Positions 1 through 12,136 of a DNA stretch of 64,000 nt are shown here, one piece after another; position 1 is the first letter of the stretch, and the number at the start of each line of letters is the position of its first letter. The notes below the pieces were generated by a model. It ran no database searches and was not told the DNA's origin. It worked only from the letters and a program-made list of their open reading frames with translations. This DNA is from Thiothrix caldifontis (GTDB lineage Bacteria; Pseudomonadota; Gammaproteobacteria; Thiotrichales; Thiotrichaceae), in contig NZ_FNQP01000017.1 in the NCBI RefSeq assembly GCF_900107695.1, positions 1 through 64,000 of the forward strand, given 5' to 3'. Both the position numbers and the translations under genes were made by a program.

Positions 1-105
1 CTAAGGTCTTTGATTCAAGACAATCTGGTTTTCTTGTTAGGGACTAAACAAATTCAAAAAATGCCAGAAGTTCTAACAGCTATCTACGAAATGGAAATAG
101 ATTAA
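1..105 (+). CDS. C-terminal end of an unidentified protein (partial)
   Basis: Frame 1 is open from the first base of the window and stops with TAA at 103-105, giving 34 residues that end in IYEMEID. The 5' part lies outside the window. I do not recognise the family and nothing catalytic is visible. The stretch is too short to exclude chance, but it is open to the window edge and is followed within 15 bases by a run of hairpins, as expected for the 3' end of a transcript. Confidence that it is coding is moderate to low. Confidence 0.35.
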   Translation, partial: LRSLIQDNLVFLLGTKQIQKMPEVLTAIYEMEID

Positions 106-118
106 TCCTAAACATTCT

Positions 119-244
119 CACCCTGTCCATGCAGGGTGGGACTCTAACCTTGTGGGTTCCACAGAATAAAAAAAATCGCCATAAACAAACCCCTAGGCGA
201 CGCAAGGAGCGTCCCCAGCACCAAGCCCCAGATTGGTGCTTGGG
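119..244. other. Cluster of four stem-loops, candidate structured RNA
   Basis: Four hairpins follow one another. CACCCTG/CAGGGTG lies at 119-125/132-138. TGTGG/CCACA lies at 151-155/159-163. GACGC/GCGTC lies at 199-203/209-213. CCC-A-GCACCAA pairs with TTGGTGC-TT-GGG at 214-224/233-244, with bulges. The first could end the upstream partial gene, but only weak T-runs follow the stems. A stretch of tandem stems in non-coding DNA suggests a structured RNA on one strand. No family is recognised. Confidence 0.35.
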
Positions 245-491
245 TAAAGGTTTATAAGCGAATACAAAAACAACGGTATACAAATTTGAATAGTGCGATA
301 CAGAACGTATCTAAAGGAGGGAGAACAGAGGGAGGAGCGAAAGCAATTAACAGTTTATTGGGCGGAATCTATGTCTAACAGACTAGGCAGCCTGCGGATA
401 ATCAGTGAGCACACGCCGCCTATCCTGTTCGTAAAGTCTTCCGCATATTCTGGGATTGTCGTCACTGCCTTCTAAAGCACCACACGAACCG

Positions 492-549
492 AAAAACACG
501 CTACCGCCCTGCCACGTTGAAACCAGCATAGGGTTGGCTGCGTGTTTTT
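492..549. terminator. Long interrupted hairpin with 10-bp outer arms, probable terminator
   Basis: AAAAACACGC at 492-501 is the exact reverse complement of GCGTGTTTTT at 540-549. Inside, CCCTGC can pair with GCATAGGG through a small bulge, so the whole folds as one interrupted stem. The A-run on one side and the T-run on the other fit a bidirectional intrinsic terminator. Short terminal inverted repeats of a tiny element are an alternative. Confidence 0.4.
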
Positions 550-782
550 ATAATTGGTATGGCATAAGTTAAGTTGTCGTCAGTGCTTGATGAATTGACC
601 GAAACTCTAGCATAAGCTGACGAAAAATACCCACTTATAATGCGTCAATTCAATCACACGGACATCCGCTTCAAGAAAGCCCCTACGCATTCTAGCAGGC
701 GCTAAGTATCCGACTCAGCGGGTTGAGTGAAATCAACGCTTTTCGGTGAAATCCTTCTACTGAGCGAGAAGCTAGCGTAAGG

Positions 783-1124
783 CTACACCGCAAGGTAAAA
801 GAAGATAAAGCGCCCCTTGTCGATGTCAATCTTCAGGGTTGCACCATGACTCAGCGCATAGTCGATATACGCGGGTATGGGGCTGCCTGCGTGGCATTCA
901 TCACCGTGTTGCGGAGAGTCAAAACCTTTGTCGCCATCATGAAATGCTAGCAGCATAGCACTTTCCAGCAGTGCTTCCGCTTTATTGTCCGCCAGTTGCT
1001 TGGCAGCATTGAAATCTTGAATCGGTGTTTCCTGCTCGATTTCGATGATGGTTATGCCGCTGTAATCGGGTTCGGAGCGGAGTTTACAGACGAATTCGGA
1101 AGGGAGGGGGTTAGTTTCTTTCAT
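783..1124 (-). CDS. AF1514/DUF5619-like hypothetical protein
   Basis: A 113-residue protein of unknown function. The layout recalls the small AF1514/DUF5619 family: a helical segment beginning around FNAAKQLADNKAEALLESA, then AFHDG, a Ser-Pro/His/Cys stretch around residues 70-80 (SPQHGDECHAG), and a C-terminal beta segment ending in FIFFYLAV. This assignment is from memory of the pattern and is tentative. It is the last gene of a leftward run. Its ribosome site GAGGAA overlaps the queC stop codon, 7 bases before the ATG, so it is translated behind queC. Membership of the queuosine pathway is not implied. Confidence 0.6.
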   Translation of the reverse strand: MKETNPLPSEFVCKLRSEPDYSGITIIEIEQETPIQDFNAAKQLADNKAEALLESAMLLAFHDGDKGFDSPQHGDECHAGSPIPAYIDYALSHGATLKIDIDKGRFIFFYLAV

Positions 1125-1135
1125 CAGGTCATTCC

Positions 1136-1834
1136 TCAGGCTGATCTTTGAGCATAGCGCAGCAATAACGGGTCAGCCACGCCCGCTTCAACAAAGCCCT
1201 TGGCGCGGAGCAGGCAGGAATCGCATTGCCCACACGGTTTGCCGCCATCACTGGGGTCATAACAACTGCTGGTCAGGCTGTAATCCACGCCAAGTTCCAT
1301 GCCCTTGATGATAATGTCGGCTTTACTCATCTCAATCAGCGGCGCGTGGATAGTGAGTTTATTGCCTTCAACCCCGCTTTTGGTCGCAAGGTTTGCCATC
1401 GTCTCAAACGCGCTGATGAATTCCGGGCGGCAATCGGGGTAGCCGGAATAGTCGAGCGCGTTGACCCCCACGAAGATATGGTTAGCTTGCAGCACTTCCG
1501 CCCAACCCAGCGCGAACGACAGAAAAATGGTATTGCGAGCGGGGACGTAGGTAATCGGAATAGCCGCTTCCATCGCGGCAGTATCACGCCCTTTAGGAAC
1601 ATCAATATCAGCCGTCAACGCCGAACCGCCAAAAGCACGCAGGTTAATGTCAGCAATGACGTGTTCTTTAACTTGCATCGCCGCAGCAACCCGTTGAGCG
1701 GAGGTGAGCTCGATGCTGTGACGCTGCCCGTAGCGGAACGAGAGTGCATAAGGCTCATAGCCTTGCGCTTTGGCAATGGCGAGAACCGTGGTGGAATCGA
1801 GTCCGCCGCTGAGGAGGATGACTGCTTTGTTCAT
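1136..1834 (-). CDS. queC: 7-cyano-7-deazaguanine synthase QueC
   Basis: QueC converts 7-carboxy-7-deazaguanine to preQ0 with ATP and ammonia, a cytoplasmic step of queuosine biosynthesis. The N-terminal PP-loop SGGLDSTT (residues 9-16) binds ATP. The C-terminal zinc site is the Cys cluster [17 protein letters not shown] around residues 195-212. The length of 232 residues is typical. AAGGGA precedes the ATG. The gene sits 11 bases after yceH in the leftward run trxB-aat-yceH-queC. No queD, queE or queF lies in the window. Confidence 0.95.
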   Translation of the reverse strand: MNKAVILLSGGLDSTTVLAIAKAQGYEPYALSFRYGQRHSIELTSAQRVAAAMQVKEHVIADINLRAFGGSALTADIDVPKGRDTAAMEAAIPITYVPARNTIFLSFALGWAEVLQANHIFVGVNALDYSGYPDCRPEFISAFETMANLATKSGVEGNKLTIHAPLIEMSKADIIIKGMELGVDYSLTSSCYDPSDGGKPCGQCDSCLLRAKGFVEAGVADPLLLRYAQRSA

Positions 1835-1845
1835 GGTGTCCCTTG

Positions 1846-2502
1846 TTAAAGCAATTGGCTTTCCAATGCTGCCAGCCGTTGTTCTAGGTCGGCGACCCGT
1901 GCCTCCAGTTGAGCGTAATGGTCTTGGCGTGAGGTGCTGCCTTGGCTAGCAGTGGTTGGGATTGCAGGTTCAGTGGTTTGCAACTCATCCAACTTTTCTG
2001 TACCAAGCGTATGAAAATAGCGGTCTTCACGCCGCCCCGCACCCGCAGGCAAGCGCACTGCCAGCGGTTTTTCGGCTGCCATCCATGCTTCTAAAATCTC
2101 ACGGATTTCATCAGTGTTGGCAAAGTCTGCCATGCGCTCGGTGCGGGTTTTGATTTCATTGAGTGTTTGCGGGCGGCGTAGCAATAGTACGCACAGAACA
2201 GCTTGCTGCTGGCGGTTTAGTTTCAGGCGACGGTCGACTTTATGTTCCACGCGCTGGGCGCGTTCGCTGTATTGGATTGCAGTCCAACCGCCCTCCACCA
2301 GCACTTTAGCGGTATGCCCGACGACGCCTTCGGTCAAATTCATGGTGGGTTCGCGGCTGCTTTTTTGGTTGCAGGCGTTCATCAGGGAATTGAAGGTCAG
2401 CGGATAGCTGGCGGGCGTAGTGAGTTGTTTTTCCATCAGGCAACCGAGGATACGGAGTTCTTCGGCACTGAACGGTGGTCTGGGTTGTTCGTCGTCAAAC
2501 AT
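1846..2502 (-). CDS. yceH: YceH family protein (DUF480)
   Basis: A 218-residue member of the YceH/DUF480 family, conserved in proteobacteria and of unknown biochemical function. Characteristic segments are the N-terminal [17 protein letters not shown] and [14 protein letters not shown], followed by repeats of a winged-helix fold. The C terminus (about residues 185-218) is a short coiled coil, [17 protein letters not shown]. It lies between aat and queC in the same direction. A DNA-binding role is suggested by the fold but not established. Confidence 0.9.
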   Translation of the reverse strand: MFDDEQPRPPFSAEELRILGCLMEKQLTTPASYPLTFNSLMNACNQKSSREPTMNLTEGVVGHTAKVLVEGGWTAIQYSERAQRVEHKVDRRLKLNRQQQAVLCVLLLRRPQTLNEIKTRTERMADFANTDEIREILEAWMAAEKPLAVRLPAGAGRREDRYFHTLGTEKLDELQTTEPAIPTTASQGSTSRQDHYAQLEARVADLEQRLAALESQLL

Positions 2503-2527
2503 TGTGCTTAGCCCTGTGTGTTATTGT

Positions 2528-3277
2528 TTAAGTCGCTTGTGGTTCCCAATGGGAAAGGTCAGCATGAGTATCCGCGACCCAATAGCGTGGCGGGGGAAGG
2601 TGTAAATTATCCTGCAAAATCTTCAGATAGGCGCTGCGGGAAATGTTTTCCGCGCCCATGCTCATCAGATGCGGGTTCTCAATTTGGCAGTCGATCACGG
2701 CAAAGCCCCAACGTTGTAAGTGCCAGGCTAAGGCTACCATGGCAATTTTGGAGGTATCCGGTTCACGGCTGAACATGGATTCGCCACTGAATACGCCGCC
2801 GGTTGCTACACCGTATAAGCCGCCGACCAGCTCACCCGCCGGATTCCATACCTCTAGCGAATGGGCAATGTCGTGGGCGTGTAACATGCAGTATGCGGTG
2901 TGCATTTCGTGCGTAATCCACGTTTCGGCAGTATAAGCGCGAGGGGCAGCGCACGCATCAACGACATCGGCAAAGCAAGTATCAAAGGTGATGCGATAGC
3001 CTTTGTTGCGCAGTGATTTACGCAAACTACGGGTCATGCGAATGTTGTGTGGAAAGAGTACCGTGCGTGGATTCGGTGACCACCAGTAGATGGGTTCCCG
3101 TGGCCCAAACCACGGGAAAATACCTGCACGATACGCATTTTTCAGGCGAGTCACGCTTAAATCCCCGCCGACGGCTAATAAGCCGTTGGGTTCTTCCCAC
3201 GCCATTTCCACGGGAGGGAAGGGTTCTTCCGACCAGGTGGGATTGAGTAAAGTGAGGCTAAGGGATCGTGGTAGCAC
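2528..3277 (-). CDS. aat: Leucyl/phenylalanyl-tRNA-protein transferase
   Basis: Aat transfers Leu or Phe from aminoacyl-tRNA to the N-terminal Arg or Lys of proteins, marking them for ClpS/ClpAP (N-degron pathway). Family signatures are present: GLLAVGGDL near residue 35, GIFPWFG, the WWSPNPR motif, and GGLYGVATGGVFSGESMFS in the GNAT-like core. The length of 249 residues is usual. The start is GTG, with AAAGGAA 5-6 bases upstream. It is 9 bases behind trxB, an association also seen in enteric bacteria, where cydCD lies between them. Confidence 0.95.
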   Translation of the reverse strand: MLPRSLSLTLLNPTWSEEPFPPVEMAWEEPNGLLAVGGDLSVTRLKNAYRAGIFPWFGPREPIYWWSPNPRTVLFPHNIRMTRSLRKSLRNKGYRITFDTCFADVVDACAAPRAYTAETWITHEMHTAYCMLHAHDIAHSLEVWNPAGELVGGLYGVATGGVFSGESMFSREPDTSKIAMVALAWHLQRWGFAVIDCQIENPHLMSMGAENISRSAYLKILQDNLHLPPPRYWVADTHADLSHWEPQAT

Positions 3278-3286
3278 GCCGTTCCT

Positions 3287-6885
<3,599 letters not shown>

Positions 6886-6902
6886 ATAACATGAGGTTAA
6901 TG

Positions 6903-7538
6903 ATGAAAACAAGGTTCACGAAAACACTGGCAGTACTGTTGGCGACGGGCTTAATGAGCAGCAGTGCATGGGCTGACGGTCGGGCAAAACTTGATGAGTT
7001 CTTTACGAAAATCAACACCATGCAAGCGGCTTTTACCCAGCAAGTGGTTGATGAAAAAGGTGCAGTACGCCAGTCATCCAGTGGTAACGTATTCCTGTCA
7101 CGCCCCGGTAAATTCCGTTGGGAATACGCCGCACCGGACAAGCACGAGATCGTTGCTGATGGCAAAAACGTGTGGGTTTACGATGTGGAGCTGGATCAGG
7201 TAACGGTTAAACCCATGACCCAAGCCTTATCCGCCGCGCCGGTTGGGATGCTGACCCAAAAGCAGCCGGTTGATAAACAGTTCAATGTGCAGGAAATGGA
7301 AGCGGAAGGCAGCACCCTGGAATGGTTCCGCCTGACGCCGAAGAAGCAGGATTCTGATTTCACCACGATGGATTTGGGCATTAGTGCTACCGGTGTGGAA
7401 GAGATGATCTTGGGCGATAAATTTGGGCAACAAACCTACATTAAATTCCAAGGCTTGCGTACCGATATTGACATCGACAAGAGCCGCTTTAATTTCACGC
7501 CACCCAAAGGGGCTGACGTGATCGGGAAAGCTTCCTGA
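6903..7538 (+). CDS. lolA: Outer-membrane lipoprotein carrier LolA
   Basis: A periplasmic chaperone that carries lipoproteins from LolCDE to LolB. A Sec signal peptide ends at SSAWA, before [10 protein letters not shown]. The mature part carries the LolA pattern [26 protein letters not shown], then KFRWEYAAP, and a hydrophobic-cavity beta fold ending in [11 protein letters not shown]. Several in-frame starts exist (6882 TTG, 6891, 6900, 6903). GAGGT at 6893-6897 is best spaced for the ATG at 6903. The ftsK-lolA-rarA order is the standard gammaproteobacterial one. Confidence 0.93.
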   Translation: MKTRFTKTLAVLLATGLMSSSAWADGRAKLDEFFTKINTMQAAFTQQVVDEKGAVRQSSSGNVFLSRPGKFRWEYAAPDKHEIVADGKNVWVYDVELDQVTVKPMTQALSAAPVGMLTQKQPVDKQFNVQEMEAEGSTLEWFRLTPKKQDSDFTTMDLGISATGVEEMILGDKFGQQTYIKFQGLRTDIDIDKSRFNFTPPKGADVIGKAS

Positions 7539-7555
7539 TCCCGTTAGCTGAACGT

Positions 7556-8812
7556 ATGCGCCCGGCGACGCTCGATGAGTACGCCGGGCAGCTTCATCTG
7601 CTTGCCGCTGGCAAACCGTTGCGGCGAGCCATCGAAGAATCCCGCCCGCACTCCATGCTGTTCTGGGGGCCACCCGGAACCGGCAAAACCACCTTGGCAC
7701 GCTTAATCACTCATTATTGGAATGCAGAATTTCTCACCTTGTCGGCGGTATTGGCGGGGGTGAAAGAGATTCGTGCAGCGGTGGAGGTGGCGCGGCAAAA
7801 CCGGGCGCAATTCAGGCGTGCCACGGTGTTGTTTGTGGATGAAGTTCACCGTTTCAATAAAGCGCAGCAAGATGCGTTTTTGCCGCATATTGAGGATGGC
7901 ACCTTGCTGTTTATTGGCGCGACTACTGAAAATCCTTCCTTTGAATTGAATAATGCGCTGTTGTCACGGGTGCGTACCTATGTGTTGCGTTCTCTGTTGG
8001 CGGATGACATCAAGCAAGTGTTACAGCGTGCTTTACAAGATAGCGTGAAAGGTTTGGGTGCATTGTCATTGCAGGCCAGTGTTAGTGTTTTGGATGCGTT
8101 GGCAGCGGCAGCCGATGGCGATGCACGGCGGGCGCTGAACTGGTTGGAAATGGCAGCGGATTTGGCGGAAGAAACCCCGGATGGTTTGCAGATTACGGAT
8201 ACGACCGTCAAGGAAGTGGTGGCGGAATCGCTGCGTCGTTTTGATAAGGGCGGCGATTTGTTTTACGAGCAAATTTCAGCCTTGCACAAGTCGGTACGCG
8301 GGACTGACCCGGACGCAGCCTTGTATTGGTTGTGCCGGATGTTGGATGGTGGTTGTGACCCCTTGTACATTGCGCGGCGGGTGGTGCGCATGGCGAGTGA
8401 GGATATTGGTAATGCCGACCCGCGCAGTTTGCAGTTGGCACTGAATGCGTGGGACGCTTACGAGCGTTTAGGTAGCCCAGAAGGGGAGTTGATGCTTGCG
8501 CAAGCAGTGGTGTATTTGGCGTGTGCGCCCAAAAGCAATGCGGTGTACACGGCTTATAAACTGGCGCGGGCGGATGCGCAACAGTCCGGTTCGTTGGATG
8601 TACCGCTGCATTTGCGTAATGCCCCCACCAAGCTGATGAAGGCATTGGATTATGGCAAGGGCTACCGCTATGCCCACGATGAGCAGGATGCGTATGCGGT
8701 GGGTGAAAGCTACTTCCCGGATGAGCTGAAAGGGCGGCGTTATTATGAGCCGGTTGAACGTGGCTTAGAAATTAAGATTCGTGAAAAACTGGCTGCTTTG
8801 CGAAAACAATAG
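7556..8812 (+). CDS. rarA: Replication-associated recombination protein A (RarA/MgsA)
   Basis: An AAA+ ATPase of the clamp-loader type, related to RuvB, Mgs1 and WRNIP1, acting at stalled replication forks. Walker A GPPGTGKT lies at residues 38-45, Walker [11 protein letters not shown] near 90, the sensor [12 protein letters not shown] near 120, and the C-terminal tetramerisation domain ends near EKLAAL. The first ATG in frame is 7556, but the family N terminus PLAERMRP begins 5 codons earlier. The only upstream start-like codon is CTG at 7535, which overlaps the lolA stop, so the protein may be 7 residues longer. Confidence 0.94.
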   Translation: MRPATLDEYAGQLHLLAAGKPLRRAIEESRPHSMLFWGPPGTGKTTLARLITHYWNAEFLTLSAVLAGVKEIRAAVEVARQNRAQFRRATVLFVDEVHRFNKAQQDAFLPHIEDGTLLFIGATTENPSFELNNALLSRVRTYVLRSLLADDIKQVLQRALQDSVKGLGALSLQASVSVLDALAAAADGDARRALNWLEMAADLAEETPDGLQITDTTVKEVVAESLRRFDKGGDLFYEQISALHKSVRGTDPDAALYWLCRMLDGGCDPLYIARRVVRMASEDIGNADPRSLQLALNAWDAYERLGSPEGELMLAQAVVYLACAPKSNAVYTAYKLARADAQQSGSLDVPLHLRNAPTKLMKALDYGKGYRYAHDEQDAYAVGESYFPDELKGRRYYEPVERGLEIKIREKLAALRKQ

Positions 8813-8824
8813 GGGTGTTATGCT

Positions 8825-9700
8825 TCAGTGAGCGCTTTGTTCCAGCAGGAAATCGACGAAAGCACGATTAGCGCGGGATAAATAGCCAGCCTGTCGCCAA
8901 GCGATGCACAAATCCAGCCACAACGGTTGTTCAAACGGTAAATCGACCAGTTCGGGGTCTTCTTTTACCACCATCGTCAGCAGGGTGGAAATGCCAAACC
9001 CTTGTTTGATAATCGACTTAATCAGCGGTAACAGGTTGGTTTCAAAACCGATTTTTGGGGTAACACCGGCTTCTTGCGCCAGGCGGTCGATGATTTTGCG
9101 GTGGAAATAGCCGGGGCGGAACATCACCAGTTCTTCAGCGAAAAATTCGGGCAGACTGACGCTGGCTTGGTAGGCGAAAGGGTGTTCTTTGGGCACGATC
9201 ACGCGCATTTCTTCACGTTGAATCGTGACCGCTTCGAGTTCGGGTGGAACAAAATCGCGCACGATCACCGCTAAATCGAGTTCGCCGCCTTCCAGCATTT
9301 GTTGCAATTGCCATGTGCCGCCCTCGACCACTTGCAGGCTTAAATGCGGAAAACGGTGCCGAAATGCCATCAAAATCGGCGGAAAATAATACGAACCCAA
9401 CATCCCCGGAATGCCGACACGCACCATGCCTTGGGTTAGCCCTTTGAGTTCCTGCATTTCCAGTTGGGCATCACTGACGGCTTGCAGGATGCGTTGCGCG
9501 TGAGGTAACAAGCGTGTGCCTTCATCGGTTAGGGTCACTTTGCGGTCGTTGCGGTGGAATAGGGTTAAATCGAGTTCGGCTTCGAGTTTGCGGATGGCAA
9601 CACTCACCGCCGGTTGCGCCACGTATAATGCTTCTGCGGCGCGGGTGAAGCTGCCCAGCCGGACGATTTCGTGGAAATAGCGCAGTTGTTTGAAGTCCAT
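8825..9700 (-). CDS. LysR family transcriptional regulator
   Basis: A 291-residue LysR-type regulator. The N-terminal helix-turn-helix is MDFKQLRYFHEIVRLGSFTR followed by AAEALYVAQPAVS, and the C-terminal part is a periplasmic-binding-like effector domain. The frame extends 7 codons further to a TTG, but the ATG at 9700 has GAGG in place and gives the normal LysR start. It is divergent from an MFS exporter gene, the same arrangement as ynfL/ynfM in E. coli, so the transporter is the likely target. The ligand is unknown. Confidence 0.9.
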   Translation of the reverse strand: MDFKQLRYFHEIVRLGSFTRAAEALYVAQPAVSVAIRKLEAELDLTLFHRNDRKVTLTDEGTRLLPHAQRILQAVSDAQLEMQELKGLTQGMVRVGIPGMLGSYYFPPILMAFRHRFPHLSLQVVEGGTWQLQQMLEGGELDLAVIVRDFVPPELEAVTIQREEMRVIVPKEHPFAYQASVSLPEFFAEELVMFRPGYFHRKIIDRLAQEAGVTPKIGFETNLLPLIKSIIKQGFGISTLLTMVVKEDPELVDLPFEQPLWLDLCIAWRQAGYLSRANRAFVDFLLEQSAH

Positions 9701-9803
9701 GCCAGCCTCATCGGTAAACAAACATTATCGAAACCATTCTTAGTATATATTTTATCAATTGTTGCGGTGCAATTATGCTGAGTCCTCACTATTGGAGGTT
9801 ACG

Positions 9804-11006
9804 ATGATTGAAGCGAATACCCGTGCTTTTCGTGCTGCAACGCTGGCCTTGTGCTTTGGTTCGGCGATGATTTTTGCCAACTTGCATGTAGTGCAGTCGT
9901 TGTTGCCGACGTTTGCGCAGCAATTTCAATTGACGGAGTTGGAAGCAAGCTGGAGTTTGACGATTACGATTTTGACGTTGGGTTTATCGTTGCTGGTGTA
10001 TGGGCCGTTGTCGGATGCGATTGGGCGTAAACCGATCATGGTGGTGACGATGGCAGGGGCAGTGTTGACGACCTTGGCATTGTCGCAGGTGGAAAGTTAC
10101 ACGAGTTTGTTGGTATTACGTGGGTTGCAGGGCTTGTTTTTGGGCGGGCTGCCTGCGATTGCGATTGCGTACATGGGCGATGAATTTACCCGCAAAGCGG
10201 TGGTGTTGGCGGTGGGAGTGTACATCAGTGCGAACAGTCTCGGCGGAGTGACGGGGCGCATGGTGGGCGGTTTTGTGGGGGAACATTTTGGTTGGGCGGC
10301 AGCGTTTGGGGCAATGGGGGTGTTGAGTGCGGTGTTGCTGGCGGTGTTTGTGTGGCTGTTGCCGAAGTCGCAGAATTTTCACCCGAAACCCTTGCATCCG
10401 GTACACATTGCGCGGGATATGGGAGGGCATTTGCGTAATCCGGTATTGCTGGTGGCGTTTTTGATTGCGGGCGGTAACTTTATGATTTTTCTGAATCAGT
10501 ACAGTTACATTACGTTTGTGTTGGCGGCTGAGCCGTATCATTTGTCACCACACGCGCTGGGGTTGCTGTTTTTGACGTATTTGAGCGGCACGTTGGCGGC
10601 GGCGTTGTCGGGGCGGGTGACGCAGTATTTTTCCGCGCCTGTGGGGATGGGTTTGGGGATTGTGTTGTTGATGGGCGGCACGCTGTTGACGCTGATTCCA
10701 CACCTGTATGCGATTGTGTGGGGGTTTATGGTGAGCAGTTTGGGTTTTTTCCTGACGCATTCGCTGGCAAGTAGTTGGGTGAGTCATCATGCGTTGCAGG
10801 CGCGGGCGAGTGCATCGTCGTTGTATTTGGTGTTTTATTACATGGGGGCGAGTGTCGGCGGGTTTGTGCTTGCGCCCTTTTGGGCATGGGAAGGCTGGTT
10901 GGGCATTGTGGTGGGGTCGTTGTTGGTTTATAGCCTGACATTGGGGTGCAGTGTGTGGTTATACCGCTGGCAGGTGCAGGCAGAGTCGCGTAAAGTTTGG
11001 GTATGA
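9804..11006 (+). CDS. MFS transporter (YnfM-like)
   Basis: A 400-residue inner-membrane protein with about twelve hydrophobic segments. The MFS signature YGPLSDAIGRKP lies in the loop between segments 2 and 3, and the second half carries the related GRVTQYF. GGAGG at 9794-9798 lies 5 bases before the ATG, so the upstream in-frame codon at 9759 is rejected. Probably a proton-driven drug or metabolite exporter. Substrate unknown. Control by the divergent LysR protein is likely from the arrangement. Confidence 0.9.
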   Translation: MIEANTRAFRAATLALCFGSAMIFANLHVVQSLLPTFAQQFQLTELEASWSLTITILTLGLSLLVYGPLSDAIGRKPIMVVTMAGAVLTTLALSQVESYTSLLVLRGLQGLFLGGLPAIAIAYMGDEFTRKAVVLAVGVYISANSLGGVTGRMVGGFVGEHFGWAAAFGAMGVLSAVLLAVFVWLLPKSQNFHPKPLHPVHIARDMGGHLRNPVLLVAFLIAGGNFMIFLNQYSYITFVLAAEPYHLSPHALGLLFLTYLSGTLAAALSGRVTQYFSAPVGMGLGIVLLMGGTLLTLIPHLYAIVWGFMVSSLGFFLTHSLASSWVSHHALQARASASSLYLVFYYMGASVGGFVLAPFWAWEGWLGIVVGSLLVYSLTLGCSVWLYRWQVQAESRKVWV

Positions 11007-11032
11007 TTCCTAAGTATTGAATAGGTTGTGTT

Positions 11033-11611
11033 ATGCGTGAATTAGCGCCGAATTCGTTTATTTTTGAACAGAGCGATGCGTTGCCGGGATTTTTGTGTGA
11101 CAACATGGTGGCACGTTTCGAGCAGAATCTGGCGGATCAATACGCGGGGCGTATCGGTCAGGATATGGGCAGCAACCAAAGCGTGAAGAAAACCACCGAT
11201 ATTTTCGTGAGCGGCGACGATAAGCCGCATTGGAAAGATGTGGATAATAATTTGCACCGTTCGCTGGCGTTGGCCTTGCGGGAATTCCGCGAAATGTTTC
11301 CGTATTTCAAAGGCCCGTTTAAAGACATGGGCTATAATTTGCAACGTTATCAGCCGGGTGAGTATTACCACTGGCACATTGACGGCGGCAGTCATCAGTT
11401 TGCGATGCGCCAGTTGGTGGCGTTGTGGTATTTAAATGATGTGCCGGTGGAGGCGGGTGGTTCCACGGATTTTTTGTTTCAAAACCTCAGTGTGCAGCCA
11501 GAAAAAGGTAAGTTGGTATTATTTCCCCCGTTTTGGACGCATGAACACCGCGCGGGTGTGATGCAGTCAGGGGTGAAATATATTGCTACCACGTGGATTA
11601 TTTTCGCCTAA
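11033..11611 (+). CDS. 2OG-Fe(II) oxygenase family protein
   Basis: A 192-residue double-stranded beta-helix dioxygenase. The iron ligands are visible as HWHID (His and Asp of the HxD motif, near residue 118) and the distal His in FWTHEHRAGV near residue 175. A Lys or Arg for 2-oxoglutarate follows in the last strand. It resembles the prolyl-4-hydroxylase-type 2OG-Fe(II) family, substrate unknown. It is 26 bases behind the MFS gene and could be cotranscribed with it. The soxXA regulatory region follows. Confidence 0.8.
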   Translation: MRELAPNSFIFEQSDALPGFLCDNMVARFEQNLADQYAGRIGQDMGSNQSVKKTTDIFVSGDDKPHWKDVDNNLHRSLALALREFREMFPYFKGPFKDMGYNLQRYQPGEYYHWHIDGGSHQFAMRQLVALWYLNDVPVEAGGSTDFLFQNLSVQPEKGKLVLFPPFWTHEHRAGVMQSGVKYIATTWIIFA

Positions 11612-11618
11612 ACTTAGT

Positions 11619-11632
11619 TTGATTTAAATCAA
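11619..11632. promoter_or_regulatory. Perfect FNR/Anr-type box upstream of soxXA
   Basis: The palindrome TTGAT-TTAA-ATCAA matches the FNR consensus TTGAT-N4-ATCAA at every fixed position. Its centre lies 40 bases before the soxX ATG, and a TAGAAT -10-like hexamer is at 11654-11659. It lies 7 bases after the stop of the preceding gene, so control of soxXA is the natural reading. The cognate regulator gene is not in the window. Confidence 0.65.
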
Positions 11633-11665
11633 GTTTGTTTGGGCGCAGAGGCATAGAATGACACA

Positions 11666-12136
11666 ATGAAAACTGTAAATACCTTAATTTTCCTGCTATT
11701 TGCAACGACACCTAGTTTGGCGGCGGAAGCTGAGGGTGTTCCGCCCCCGCCTGAAGCGTATTGCAAATGGGAGATGGTCAATTATTCAATTCCAGCACCG
11801 TTGTGTGGTTTAAAAGGCGATGCGCTACGTGGCGAGAAAGTCGTTGCGGATGCGTCTCGCGGGAATTGTTTAGCCTGTCACGAATTGCCGATTAAGGGGG
11901 TAGAAGCCTACGGCACGATTGCCCCGCCATTATCCGGCATTGCCAAGCGCTTGGCAGAGCCGCAATTGCGCTTGCGAGTGGTGGATTCACGCCATTTGAA
12001 CCCCAATTCGATTATGCCGGGTTTTTACCGTGACCCCAACCTGATTAATCGCCCCGGCAAGGGGTACGAGGGCAGAACCTTCCTCGCTGCTCAGGATGTG
12101 GAAGATGTCATCGCTTACTTGGTAACACTCAAATGA
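11666..12136 (+). CDS. soxX: Sulfur oxidation c-type cytochrome SoxX
   Basis: The monohaem subunit of SoxXA, which couples thiosulfate to the SoxY carrier cysteine and takes up the electrons in the periplasm. A signal peptide ends near LAAEAEG. The haem site is CLACH, and the distal Met is in NPNSIMPGFYR. The length of 156 residues and the C-terminal DVEDVIAYLVTLK are typical. The stop overlaps the soxA ATG, so the two are translationally coupled. soxY, soxZ, soxB and soxCD are not in the window. Confidence 0.94.
   Translation: MKTVNTLIFLLFATTPSLAAEAEGVPPPPEAYCKWEMVNYSIPAPLCGLKGDALRGEKVVADASRGNCLACHELPIKGVEAYGTIAPPLSGIAKRLAEPQLRLRVVDSRHLNPNSIMPGFYRDPNLINRPGKGYEGRTFLAAQDVEDVIAYLVTLK

Larger units (their letters stand above)
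106..782. other. 677-base region without a supported gene; hairpin-rich
   Basis: No reading frame here has a convincing start, length and composition. A 60-codon frame at 293-475 lacks a placed ribosome site and resembles nothing known. The region holds a cluster of stem-loops (119-244), a purine-rich stretch around 313-337 and a long imperfect hairpin (492-549). Bases 550-782 contain no feature I can name. It may carry a non-coding RNA or the decayed edge of a mobile element; neither is shown. Confidence 0.5.

Noticed and set aside
293-475. A 60-codon plus-strand frame
   Set aside because: No proper ribosome site before its start, unusual composition and no recognisable pattern; it overlaps the structured non-coding region.
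516-523. GTTGAAAC, resembling the 3' end of some CRISPR repeats
   Set aside because: A single 8-base occurrence with no second copy at repeat spacing; chance is sufficient.
1226-1849. A 207-codon plus-strand frame over queC
   Set aside because: Antisense shadow of queC; the true gene has all QueC motifs on the minus strand.
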